A stretch of DNA of 9,131 bases from Candidatus Acidiferrum typicum. Lineage in GTDB: Bacteria > Acidobacteriota > Terriglobia > Acidiferrales > UBA7541. The position numbers were made by a program, and so were the translations under genes. Where the stretch lies: the NCBI GenBank assembly GCA_025463105.1, contig JAOAPW010000115.1, positions 1-9,131 of the forward strand. The letters run 5' to 3'. The notes below the pieces were generated by a model. The model worked only from the letters and a program-made list of their open reading frames with translations, searched no databases and had not been told where the DNA came from. Shown one piece after another: positions 1 to 6,573 of the stretch (positions are counted from its first letter, which is position 1; each line of letters starts with the position of its first letter).

Positions 1-387
1 GATTCCGAATGGCGCCTCAACCTCGAGGCAATCGCAGAGAAATACGGAGAGAACGAGGCTCGCAAGCTCGCGGAAGAGCAGCGCCTGAGCGACGATTTGA
101 CTCGAGCGGGAAAATTGCCTGCGGTCACGTGGGAGAAAATCATCGAACACATCGAGCACTCCGCAGCGCTGGCCGGCGCAGGTCACGTTGGCCTGGGATC
201 GGATTTCGACGGTGCCTTCATGCCCGCCGGCATGGAGGACGCCTCGAAGTTTCCGAGAATCACCGAATCTTTACTGCGACGCGGCCATTCAGAGTCAGAT
301 GTCCGCAAGATTCTGGGAGAAAATACTCTCAGCGTGATGGCCGAAACAGAGCGCGTCGCGTCTGAAATTCAGAAGGAGAAATTTTGA
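1..387 (+). CDS. Membrane dipeptidase-type peptidase (M19 family), C-terminal fragment
   Basis: The reading frame is open from base 1 to a TGA at 385-387, so this is the last 128 residues of a protein whose N-terminus lies outside the window. The fragment has the C-terminal signature of renal-dipeptidase-like (peptidase M19) enzymes: a HIEH..AG..HVGLGSDFDG block at fragment residues 50-71, then G-MEDASKFP..TE.LLRRG at 77-95 and a closing GENTLSVM helix at 106-113. In the family, the Asp of the G-[GS]-D-F-D-G strand is an active-site residue near the two-zinc centre, and the enzymes cleave dipeptides, including D-residue-containing ones. The metal-binding His/Asp/Glu residues of the first two thirds cannot be checked here. 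A TTG at 97 could mimic a start, but the conserved frame continues upstream of it. No terminator is visible before the next gene, which begins 168 nt downstream. Confidence 0.88.
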   Translation, partial: DSEWRLNLEAIAEKYGENEARKLAEEQRLSDDLTRAGKLPAVTWEKIIEHIEHSAALAGAGHVGLGSDFDGAFMPAGMEDASKFPRITESLLRRGHSESDVRKILGENTLSVMAETERVASEIQKEKF

Positions 388-436
388 GACATCGATCGCA
401 ATTGTCTTCGGATGTCGCATGAACACGAAGAGAACG

Positions 437-458
437 CCGTTCAAGACCGCGTGAACGG
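437..458. other. Small hairpin in the dipeptidase-PPIase gap
   Basis: CCGTTCA at 437-443 pairs perfectly with TGAACGG at 452-458 across an 8-nt loop. It lies 50 nt after the dipeptidase stop. No T-run follows, so it is at best a weak terminator or mRNA 3'-end structure. Confidence 0.3.
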
Positions 459-519
459 GGAAAATAGTCATAACGAAGAAGTTATATAACAGGAGCTAGT
501 AAGACAATCAAAAGCACGG

Positions 520-525
520 CATAAT
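520..525 (+). promoter_or_regulatory. Possible -10 element upstream of the cyclophilin gene
   Basis: CATAAT matches the sigma-70 -10 consensus at 5 of 6 positions and lies 30 nt before the cyclophilin ATG, in the most AT-rich stretch of the gap. No convincing -35 hexamer sits 16-18 nt upstream, where the best candidate matches 3 of 6. The call is therefore tentative. Confidence 0.25.
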
Positions 526-555
526 GTTCCCGCAAACAGGAGGTAAAGAGACTTC

Positions 556-1287
556 ATGCGTCATTACAGCAAGATCCTGATCCTCGCAGCGTTATCCATT
601 GCTCTACCCGCGGCCGCGCAAACACCGAGCCCCGCGAAGAAACCGGCGCCACCCGCAAAAGCGCCGGCGGCGAAGGCCACTCCGTTTGATCCGGCGCTGC
701 TCCGGCCGGAAACACTGCGCGCGAAGGCTCCGGATACCTATGACGTGAAATTTGTGACTACCGCGGGCGACTTCACCGTAAAGGTTACGCGCGCCTGGGC
801 GCCCAACGGCGCTGACCGGTTCTATAACCTGGTTCGCCATCATTTCTATGACGGCGCCGCGTTCTTCCGCGTCCTGCCAGGATTCATGGCGCAATTCGGG
901 CTAAGTCCGTATCCCGAGGTTTCTCACGCGTGGGAACAAGCCAACATCAAGGACGATCCCGTCGTACAGAGCAACGCGCGCGGCTATATCACCTACGCCA
1001 TGGCCGGACCGAATACGCGTACGACACAAGTATTCATTAACTACGGCAATAACCAACGTCTGGACCGCGACGGCTTCGCCGCCTTTGGGCAGGTCACCGA
1101 CGGGATGGACATTGTTGATAAGCTTTACGGAGGCTATGGCGAGGGTGCTCCTGGTGGTCGCGGTCCAGATCAAGGGTTAATTGGGACTCGCGGCCGGGCC
1201 TATCTCCAACAGAATTTTCCACACTTGGATACGATCAAGAGCGCGACAGTAGTCACTGGCGCGCCAACGACTCCTGCGAGCAAGTAA
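556..1287 (+). CDS. Exported cyclophilin-type peptidyl-prolyl cis-trans isomerase
   Basis: This 243-residue protein should catalyse cis-trans isomerisation of Xaa-Pro bonds, assisting protein folding outside the cytoplasm. Residues 1-21 form a signal peptide (basic MRHYSK, hydrophobic core, cleavage probably after PAAA). Residues 22-48 are a Pro/Ala/Lys-rich linker, and the cyclophilin domain spans about 62-232. Active-site equivalents are visible: FFRVLPGFMAQFG at 103-115 supplies the Arg, Phe, Met and Gln of the catalytic pocket (R105, F110, M111, Q113), and QVFIN at 158-162 supplies the second Phe (F160). The Trp and His of eukaryotic cyclophilin A (W121, H126) align with Arg168 and Phe174, as is common in bacterial members, so weak cyclosporin binding is expected. 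The start is well supported by AGGAGGT at 538-544, 11 nt before the ATG. An acid-box lipoprotein cysteine is absent, so a soluble periplasmic protein is likely. Confidence 0.93.
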   Translation: MRHYSKILILAALSIALPAAAQTPSPAKKPAPPAKAPAAKATPFDPALLRPETLRAKAPDTYDVKFVTTAGDFTVKVTRAWAPNGADRFYNLVRHHFYDGAAFFRVLPGFMAQFGLSPYPEVSHAWEQANIKDDPVVQSNARGYITYAMAGPNTRTTQVFINYGNNQRLDRDGFAAFGQVTDGMDIVDKLYGGYGEGAPGGRGPDQGLIGTRGRAYLQQNFPHLDTIKSATVVTGAPTTPASK

Positions 1288-1384
1288 TCATTGGGGGGCG
1301 GCTGCGGTCGAATTTAAGGCTAATCGTGTATGTCTCCGTTAATTTGAATCTGACACAGTTGAACTGATTGAACGGACGCAAAAG

Positions 1385-3085
1385 ATGGTTTCCCCTAGCC
1401 TGGAGAAAACAGGAACTCTCGGCAGAGAACACTCCGGCGCTCTGGAATCGGCGCGCACTCGGGGGTCTGTCTGGAGCGCGTGGCTTGAGAGGGACCAGGT
1501 CATCGCAGTTTACTTCGCCTTTACCGCCTGCGTTATCCACTTCCTGTTCAACGGCGGGTACGGATATTTCCGGGACGAACTCTACTACGCTGCTTGCGGA
1601 CAGCATCTCGCCTGGGGATATGTCGATCAGGCTCCACTGATAGCCGTAATTGCGCGATTGTCGCGAATGATGTTCGGCGACTCCCTGCGCGCGTTGCGCT
1701 TTTTCCCGGCTCTGGCTTCCGGCGCGAAGATACTTCTTACGGGCTGGATCGTCCGCGAACTTGGCGGACGCCGCTTCGCGCAAGTGCTGGCGGGCACGGC
1801 AATGCTCTTATGTCCTATCTACCTGACCATGGACAATTTTTTGTCCATGAACGCGTTTGAGCCCGTGTTGTGGATGCTTTGCGTGGCCATTGCGCTGCGA
1901 ATTATTCGTACCGGCCAGCAACAACTTTGGGTGCTCTTCGGGCTGGTCGCAGGCATTGGAATATTGAATAAACACTCCACGCTGCTGTTTGGTTTTGGCT
2001 TTTTCCTCGCATTACTCGTCACCCCGCAACGGCGTCTCTTGCAAAGCGTCTGGATTTGGGCCGGAGCTCTCCTCGCGTTCGCCATGTTTCTGCCAAATTT
2101 ATTTTGGGAGATTAAAAATCATTGGCCCACGCCGGAAATTCTTCGCAACGTGGACCAATACAAGAATGCGCATGTCTCCTGGCTCGGCTTTATCGGCCAG
2201 CAGGCGTTGCTGATACACCCCCTGGCGACGCCAATATGCCTTGCGGGACTTTGGTATTTTCTATGCAGCCGCAAGGGCAGGGAATACCGCCTTCTCGGCT
2301 GGACCTACCTGTTCATTCTGCTTCAGCTTCTGATATTTCGAGGACGGATTTACTACCTTGCGCCTGCATACCCGATGCTTTTTGCCGCAGGCGCCGTAGC
2401 GATCGAATCCTGGGTTGAAAACCGGGCGCGGGCTCCGCTTGGAGCCTGCCAAGATGGGGTGCGGGCTCCACTTGGAGCCTGCCAGAATAAAGTCCGGGCT
2501 CCATTGGGCCAGAATTGGAATTGGATCAAAACAGTTATTCTAGCTCCGCTCGCCGTCGGTGGTCTTGTCGCTGCGCCGCTTGCTATGCCCATCCTGCCTC
2601 TCGATACCGCCGCCTCCTACGCAAATTTCTGGGATGTGAACCGCGTGCGAGTGGAAGTCCAACCAAGCGGAAAGCTTCCCCAATTTTTTGCGGACATGAT
2701 GGGGTGGCAGCAGCAGGTAGCGGCCGTCGCAGACGTGTTCCACTCTCTAACTGCAGCCGATCAATCAAAGACCGCAATTCTGGCCAGGAATTACGGCCAG
2801 GCCGGCGCGATCGAATACTTCGGACCGTCATATGGTTTGCCGCGGCCCATCAGCGGTCACAATAATTACTACCTTTGGGGTCCACAACAATATACCGGGG
2901 AAATTGTCGTCACGGTGGGGATTCCACTCGATAAGTTGCAGCCGCTTTTTAATCACATCGAACTGGCGACCACAATCCAAAACGAATACGCTATTCCTGA
3001 AGAAAATAACTTGCCTGTGTATATCTGCCGCGAACCGAAATTAACTCTGCAGCAAGCCTGGCCAAGCCTGAAGTTTTACGGATAA
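1385..3085 (+). CDS. Multi-pass GT39/ArnT-like glycosyltransferase with internal repeat insertion
   Basis: This 566-residue integral membrane protein resembles the PMT/ArnT (GT39, GT-C fold) family, which transfers sugars from polyprenyl-phosphate donors on the periplasmic face. Evidence includes a first hydrophobic segment at about 38-56, followed by YFRDELYYAACGQHLAWGYVD at 61-81, whose Asp64-Glu65 sits in the first periplasmic loop where this fold keeps its catalytic acid. About ten more hydrophobic segments follow (roughly 104-124, 132-148, 157-175, 181-212, 222-240, 267-293, 302-318, 322-341, 380-402), then a soluble C-terminal domain of about 150 residues. Between the last two segments, residues 349-375 are an 11-residue tandem repeat (RAPLGACQ-x-x-V) encoded by palindromic DNA repeats, which is unlike the family. 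The ATG at 1385 has only a poor ribosome site, and the first 35 residues are not recognisable, so a later start cannot be excluded. Acceptor and donor are unknown. Confidence 0.82.
   Translation: MVSPSLEKTGTLGREHSGALESARTRGSVWSAWLERDQVIAVYFAFTACVIHFLFNGGYGYFRDELYYAACGQHLAWGYVDQAPLIAVIARLSRMMFGDSLRALRFFPALASGAKILLTGWIVRELGGRRFAQVLAGTAMLLCPIYLTMDNFLSMNAFEPVLWMLCVAIALRIIRTGQQQLWVLFGLVAGIGILNKHSTLLFGFGFFLALLVTPQRRLLQSVWIWAGALLAFAMFLPNLFWEIKNHWPTPEILRNVDQYKNAHVSWLGFIGQQALLIHPLATPICLAGLWYFLCSRKGREYRLLGWTYLFILLQLLIFRGRIYYLAPAYPMLFAAGAVAIESWVENRARAPLGACQDGVRAPLGACQNKVRAPLGQNWNWIKTVILAPLAVGGLVAAPLAMPILPLDTAASYANFWDVNRVRVEVQPSGKLPQFFADMMGWQQQVAAVADVFHSLTAADQSKTAILARNYGQAGAIEYFGPSYGLPRPISGHNNYYLWGPQQYTGEIVVTVGIPLDKLQPLFNHIELATTIQNEYAIPEENNLPVYICREPKLTLQQAWPSLKFYG
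2429..2516 (+). repeat. In-frame 33-bp palindromic tandem repeats inside the GT39 gene
   Basis: Two full 33-bp units (2429-2461 and 2462-2494) and a shortened third (from 2495) are arranged head to tail. Each full unit carries a 6-bp-stem, 4-nt-loop palindrome: GGCTCC-GCTT-GGAGCC at 2431-2446 and GGCTCC-ACTT-GGAGCC at 2464-2479. The third copy (GGCTCCATTGGGCC, 2497-2510) has lost bases in multiples that keep the frame, about 6 nt relative to unit 2. Translation gives RAPLGACQDGV, RAPLGACQNKV, RAPLGQNW. Because 33 is a multiple of three, the array leaves the host frame open. Confidence 0.9.
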
Positions 3086-3093
3086 GATATTCG

Positions 3094-3183
3094 TAGCACA
3101 GACCTCAGTCTGTGTGGTTTTGATTTGGGTGTGGCCTTGAGCAGAACCCAAAGAAAAACCACACAGGCTGAAGCCTGTGCTTC
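3094..3183. repeat. Nested inverted repeat between convergent genes (REP/BIME-like, possible bidirectional terminator)
   Basis: Two short palindromes face each other: CACAGAC-CTCA-GTCTGTG at 3097-3114 and CACAGGC-TGAA-GCCTGTG at 3162-3179. Flanking bases are also mutually complementary: GTGGTTTT near 3112-3121 pairs with AAAAACCAC near 3155-3163, and TTTGGGT at 3124-3130 pairs with ACCCAAA at 3146-3152. The whole 90 nt can thus fold either as two small hairpins or as one long stem. It fills the gap between the GT39 stop (3085) and the mdh stop (3197), where transcription from both sides meets. This suggests a bidirectional terminator or 3'-end protector, and its layout is that of a bacterial interspersed mosaic element. 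Confidence 0.8.
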
Positions 3184-3196
3184 ATAAACTCCCGGC

Positions 3197-4138
3197 CTAC
3201 GCCACGCCGAGAATCGTAACCAGTTCGCGCACCGAAGCGACAGACTTCTCCAGCGCAGCTCTTTCCTCCGCGGTGAGCTTGATCTCGATGATCTGCTCGA
3301 CGCCGCGAGCCCCAAGTTTTACAGGCACGCCGACGTAAAGTCCTTTCACGCCATATTCCCCCTCAAGGTATGCGGCGCACGGCAGAATTTTCTTTTTATC
3401 CTTGAGAATAGCCTCCACCATTTCGACGACCGCCGCTGATGGCGCGTAGTAGGCCGAACCAGTCTTCATCAAATTAACAATTTCCGCGCCGCCCTTTCGA
3501 GTGCGATCCACGATCGCAGCAATGCGATCCGCAGGCAGCAGGTCGGGCAGGGGAATGCCCGCAACCGTCGAGTAGCGTGGCAAAGGCACCATGTCGTCGC
3601 CGTGCCCTCCGAGAACGAACGAATGCACGTTCTCAACCGAAACGTTCAATTCCGTAGCGACGAAGGTGCTCATGCGCGCAGAATCGAGCACGCCTGCCAT
3701 ACCCATCACGCGGCCCTTTGGGAAACCACTCACCTTGTACGCAACCTGAACCATGGCGTCGAGGGGATTCGTTACCATAATGAGGATTGCATTCGGCGAA
3801 TACTTGGCGACTTGTTCGACGACGGCCTTAATGACGTCGTAATTCGCCTTCAGCAAATCGTCGCGGCTCATTCCAGGTTTGCGCGGGAATCCTGCGGTAA
3901 TCACAACAACGTCGCTATTTGCTGTTTCCTTGTAATCGCCGGAGGCTGTCGAAATGCCGGTAACGCGCGAATCAGACCCCGTAATCGGCGTCGATTCGAG
4001 CATATCGAGAGCCTTGCCTGCCGGAGGTCCGTCAAGAATATCGGTCAGCACTACGTCGGCGAGTTCCATATCCACAATTCGCTGCGCCGTTGTTGATCCC
4101 ACGAATCCACCGCCGACAACCGTCACCTTCTTCCGCAT
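3197..4138 (-). CDS. mdh: Malate dehydrogenase, LDH-like type
   Basis: This 313-residue cytoplasmic enzyme oxidises (S)-malate to oxaloacetate with NAD. The N-terminal Rossmann fold shows G9-G-G11-F-V-G14, and the acidic Asp33 at the end of the second strand favours NAD over NADP. The active-site loop contains PRKPGMSR (85-92). An Arg at the first of these positions (Arg86) marks malate rather than lactate specificity, and Arg92 binds the substrate carboxylate. VTNPLD (122-127), Asp152 and Arg155 in GVLDSAR, and catalytic His179 in GGHGDD complete the site. The length is typical of the bacterial LDH-like MDH group. The start at 4138 is supported by AGGAGA (4152-4147), 8 nt upstream. It lies 66 nt downstream of icd on the same strand, so co-transcription of two TCA-cycle genes is likely. 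Its 3' end faces the nested hairpin at 3094-3183. Confidence 0.96.
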   Translation of the reverse strand: MRKKVTVVGGGFVGSTTAQRIVDMELADVVLTDILDGPPAGKALDMLESTPITGSDSRVTGISTASGDYKETANSDVVVITAGFPRKPGMSRDDLLKANYDVIKAVVEQVAKYSPNAILIMVTNPLDAMVQVAYKVSGFPKGRVMGMAGVLDSARMSTFVATELNVSVENVHSFVLGGHGDDMVPLPRYSTVAGIPLPDLLPADRIAAIVDRTRKGGAEIVNLMKTGSAYYAPSAAVVEMVEAILKDKKKILPCAAYLEGEYGVKGLYVGVPVKLGARGVEQIIEIKLTAEERAALEKSVASVRELVTILGVA

Positions 4139-4162
4139 CAGTCCGTTCTCCTATTCAGATTG

Positions 4163-4193
4163 AATATATGAGTGCTGAAATTTTTTTCGACAA
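4163..4193 (-). promoter_or_regulatory. Possible internal promoter between icd and mdh
   Basis: Read on the - strand, TTGTCG (4193-4188, 4 of 6 matches to the -35) is followed after 19 nt by TATATT (4168-4163, 5 of 6 to the -10). An A7 tract lies within the spacer. Transcription would begin near 4156, just upstream of the mdh ribosome-binding site. The spacer is longer than the usual 17, so this is a weak secondary promoter at best. Confidence 0.3.
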
Positions 4194-4204
4194 GAGCGAC
4201 GCGT

Positions 4205-5626
4205 CTACTTTGCCACCACCTGCGACTGCATATTCTCGATGATGGCGGTGGCAAACGCGGAGGTAGTTACTTTGGTCGCCCCTTCCATCATCCGCTCGAG
4301 GTCGTAGGTCACGCGTTTCTGCGCGATGGTTCGTTCGATCCCTGCCTCAATCAATTGGCCCACTTCTTTCCATCCCATGAAATCAAACATCATTACGCCC
4401 GACAGCATTACTGAACTCGGGTTGATTACATCCTTGTCCGCATACTTGGGTGCCGTGCCGTGCGTGGCTTCGAAGCAGCCATACCCATCGCCGATATTCG
4501 CGCCGGGAGCCATGCCGAGCCCTCCCACTTGCGCCGCGCAGGCATCCGAAATGTAATCACCATTCAAATTAGGCGCGGCAAGCACCTGGTATTCATCGGC
4601 GCGCGTGACGACCTGCTGGAAAATCGAATCCGCGATGCGATCGTTGATCAGGACCTCCTGCTTCCACTTTCCCTGCCCGTGCGTCGCATAAATTTGGTCC
4701 AGCACCTGTTTCACTTCGTCGCACACGGATTTGCGGAAAGCTTCCGTGCCATGTTCCATCCCGGGTTCGATCATCGCGGCGTTCTGCTCGACTGTGAGCT
4801 GTGGGTTGCGGTCTCGATTGTCCACGATCCAGCTTTCGCGTTCCGTGATAATTTGGCTGCGGAATTCATCTCTTGCCAGATCGTAGCCCCAGTCGCGAAA
4901 AGCGCCTTCGGTAAATTTCATTATGTTGCCTTTGTGCACCAGCGTCACGACGCGTTTCTTGTTTGCCAGCGCGTATTCGATCGCGCGGCGCACCAGACGC
5001 TTCGTTCCAGTGGGCGAAATCGGCTTGATCGCCACTCCCGAATCGGTGCGAATCTGTTTTGGCCCTCCGCCCAGCATGTCCTTATTCAAAAACTCAATGA
5101 GCTTTTTTACTTCGGGCGTGCCGGATTTCCACTCGATCCCGATGTACACATCCTCGGTATTTTCGCGATAGATAACGACGTTCATCCGCTCGGGATGCTT
5201 CACTGGAGAAGGAACGCCCGCAAAATAACGCACTGGCCGCACGCAGGCGTAAAGATCCAGAAGTTGACGCAACGCCACGTTCAGCGACCGAATTCCGCCG
5301 CCCACTGGCGTAGTCAGTGGTCCTTTAATCGATATTCGAAAGTCGCGAACGGCCTCCACGGTTTCCTCGGGCAGCCACTGCTTGAATTCGTTGAACGCTT
5401 TTTCTCCCGCGAACACTTCATACCAGGCAATCTTGCGTTTCCCGCCGTAGGCCAGTTCGACCGCCGCGTCAAAAACGCGCCGCGACGCCTTCCAAATGTC
5501 GCGCCCGGTTCCGTCTCCTTCAATAAAGGGAATGATTGGATTGTCAGGGATGACGAATTTGCCGCCCACATAATCAATCGCTTTTCCATCCTGCGGAATG
5601 GCCCTGCCGTTGTACGTTTGCTTCAT
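4205..5626 (-). CDS. icd: NADP-dependent isocitrate dehydrogenase
   Basis: This 473-residue cytoplasmic enzyme converts isocitrate to 2-oxoglutarate and CO2, producing NADPH. It follows the E. coli Icd pattern. Isocitrate-binding residues are Ser114, Asn116, Arg120, Arg130 and Arg154; catalytic residues are Tyr161 and Lys232; metal-binding residues are Asp333, Asp357 and Asp361 (NLNGDYISD at 353-361). NADP specificity is indicated by Lys394-Tyr395 in HGTAPKYA and by Tyr441/Arg445 in VTYDLER. Ser114 is the position phosphorylated by AceK in enterics. Between residues 255 and 328 the protein is about 48 residues longer than E. coli Icd (416 aa), which explains its length. The start at 5626 has GAGGGG (5639-5634) about 7 nt upstream. 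It is probably the first gene of an icd-mdh operon, though read-through from the toxin-antitoxin genes 181 nt upstream is possible. Confidence 0.96.
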   Translation of the reverse strand: MKQTYNGRAIPQDGKAIDYVGGKFVIPDNPIIPFIEGDGTGRDIWKASRRVFDAAVELAYGGKRKIAWYEVFAGEKAFNEFKQWLPEETVEAVRDFRISIKGPLTTPVGGGIRSLNVALRQLLDLYACVRPVRYFAGVPSPVKHPERMNVVIYRENTEDVYIGIEWKSGTPEVKKLIEFLNKDMLGGGPKQIRTDSGVAIKPISPTGTKRLVRRAIEYALANKKRVVTLVHKGNIMKFTEGAFRDWGYDLARDEFRSQIITERESWIVDNRDRNPQLTVEQNAAMIEPGMEHGTEAFRKSVCDEVKQVLDQIYATHGQGKWKQEVLINDRIADSIFQQVVTRADEYQVLAAPNLNGDYISDACAAQVGGLGMAPGANIGDGYGCFEATHGTAPKYADKDVINPSSVMLSGVMMFDFMGWKEVGQLIEAGIERTIAQKRVTYDLERMMEGATKVTTSAFATAIIENMQSQVVAK

Positions 5627-5754
5627 GTCAATGCCCCTCAGTGGGTTGGAATGCTAAGCGCGCAAGTTGAAAAGAATAACACAGTCGACGGTCCGCGGCA
5701 CTCCGATGGATGCAAAATCGGCGAGTAATGGCGGGATGTGAAGTGACCTGGGAG

Positions 5755-5774
5755 CGCCAATCTCCTGATTGGCG
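5755..5774. repeat. 8-bp-stem tetraloop palindrome between antitoxin gene and icd
   Basis: CGCCAATC (5755-5762) pairs perfectly with GATTGGCG (5767-5774) around a TCCT loop. It lies 33 nt beyond the antitoxin stop and about 130 nt before icd. Neither side has a T-run, so an intrinsic terminator is unlikely. It resembles a solitary REP-type palindrome or an mRNA-stabilising structure. Confidence 0.6.
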
Positions 5775-5807
5775 TTTCGGGATTGAACGGCTGTCCCGCA
5801 AATGTGG

Positions 5808-6194
5808 TTAGGCTCGCGCAACGACGCGGTTCCGGCCCGTACGCTGAGTAGTGGTCTTTTTCTTGGTACACGTGTCCGTTGGCTTCTTTCGAAAGAACTG
5901 CGTGAGATTGACCGTACGGCCGGGAAGTACCGCCTGCACCTCAATCCTGCCCCCGAGAGCTTCGATATAATCTCCGAGAGTGTTCACCATCATACCGGGC
6001 CGCTTTTCCAGGCGCGAGACGGCAGCCTGTGTTGTCTTGAGCTTCCTGGCGAGCGTGACTTGAGTGATTTGCAAAGCTTCGCGCAGATCGCGCAGCTCCA
6101 TCTTCCTCAAGTCCTGCATGGCCAGTGCCTGAGCGCGGGTCTGTTGCCGCTTCGTCATCGTCCGATTCTTAATGTCACGCCAACTCGCTCGCAT
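5808..6194 (-). CDS. XRE-family antitoxin (HigA-like helix-turn-helix protein)
   Basis: This 128-residue protein is the probable antitoxin of the adjacent toxin, acting by binding it and by repressing the shared promoter. The N-terminal SWRDIKN (4-10) is a recognisable opening of this antitoxin group and supports the start at 6194. A lambda-repressor-like helix-turn-helix lies at about 36-66 (LREALQITQVTLARKLKTTQAAVSRLEKR region), followed by NTLGDYIEALGGRIEVQAV, the typical C-terminal part. After about residue 98 there is an unusual 30-residue Lys/Arg/Thr-rich tail. The ribosome site AGGAGG (6204-6199) ends 4 nt before the ATG and overlaps the toxin's TAG stop, so translation is probably coupled. 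The toxin-first order and the two folds match HigBA-type modules. DNA target and toxin neutralisation are inferred. Confidence 0.88.
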   Translation of the reverse strand: MRASWRDIKNRTMTKRQQTRAQALAMQDLRKMELRDLREALQITQVTLARKLKTTQAAVSRLEKRPGMMVNTLGDYIEALGGRIEVQAVLPGRTVNLTQFFRKKPTDTCTKKKTTTQRTGRNRVVARA

Positions 6195-6205
6195 AGTCCC
6201 TCCTA
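6195..6205 (-). promoter_or_regulatory. Antitoxin ribosome-binding site overlapping the toxin stop codon
   Basis: On the - strand the toxin stop TAG (6205-6203) is the first three bases of TAGGAGGG, a near-perfect Shine-Dalgarno sequence placed just ahead of the antitoxin ATG (6194). The overlap lets a terminating ribosome re-initiate on the antitoxin, and the site is much stronger than anything in front of the toxin. Confidence 0.8.
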
Positions 6206-6553
6206 AATCAGCCCCTCGTCTCCGAGTTCTTCCAGATAGCGTTTATAGATTTTATCTGCGGCAGCGATAGCCGATTTGTACCACTTCTTGTCGGCCTTGC
6301 GGCCACCGAGCAGCAGGATTCCCACTCTGCGTGGATCGAACGCAAAGAGAATTCGGTAGGCATCGCCCGCGTGCTGAACTCTCAGCTCCTTCATGTTCGG
6401 GTGGTGGGAGCCTTTGAGGTGGTCCACATCCGGCCTGCCGGGAGCTGGGCCAACCTGTTCGAGAAGATCGATTTTGCGGGCAACAGAAATTCGTTCGGCA
6501 TCGGTTAGCCCGGCGAACCATTCCTGGAATTCGCCCTGCCTTCGATCTCCCAT
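6203..6553 (-). CDS. RelE/HigB-superfamily toxin (phage Gp49-like)
   Basis: This 116-residue protein resembles toxins of the Gp49-like HigB branch of the RelE/ParE superfamily, which in characterised members cleave mRNA on the ribosome. The core runs from GRPDVDHLKGSHHPNMKELR (39-58) through QHAGDAYRILFAFDPRR..ILLLGGRK (60-86) to the C-terminal KKWYKSAIAAADKIYKRYLEEL (89-110). Basic and aromatic residues in these strands (Arg58, Tyr66, Arg67, Arg85, Lys86, Trp91, Tyr92) are candidates for RNA contact. The N-terminus begins close to EFQEWFAGL (8-16), so the first beta-strand usual in the family is largely missing. The upstream frame reads YYIDG after an in-frame TAA, suggesting a lost longer start. 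No Shine-Dalgarno precedes the ATG. The predicted transcript starts about 6 nt before it, so translation may be near-leaderless. Activity is therefore uncertain. Confidence 0.83.
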   Translation of the reverse strand: MGDRRQGEFQEWFAGLTDAERISVARKIDLLEQVGPAPGRPDVDHLKGSHHPNMKELRVQHAGDAYRILFAFDPRRVGILLLGGRKADKKWYKSAIAAADKIYKRYLEELGDEGLI

Positions 6554-6561
6554 ACCATCGA

Positions 6562-6573
6562 TGTAATATTACA
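6562..6573. promoter_or_regulatory. Perfect 12-bp palindrome over the toxin-antitoxin -10: candidate operator
   Basis: TGTAATATTACA is a perfect dyad whose centre coincides with the predicted -10 hexamer (6566-6571). A helix-turn-helix dimer bound here would occlude RNA polymerase, which matches the autorepression known for XRE-type antitoxins. That this antitoxin binds it is inference. Confidence 0.55.

Noticed and set aside
9..365. 118-codon Arg-rich frame at the left edge
   Set aside because: It overlaps the dipeptidase frame, which carries clear M19 motifs. The Arg-rich composition is typical of an out-of-frame reading of GC-rich coding DNA.
1356..1366. CAGTT-G-AACTG dyad in the gap before the GT39 gene
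   Set aside because: It is short, with no associated promoter elements or regulator nearby, and could easily occur by chance.
2429..2516. CRISPR-like array
   Set aside because: The units are contiguous coding repeats without spacers, number only three, and no cas gene is present.
4460..5728. 422-codon open frame on the + strand opposite icd
   Set aside because: It is antisense to a perfectly conserved isocitrate dehydrogenase, its translation shows no recognisable family, and it has no ribosome site. It is a codon-bias shadow.
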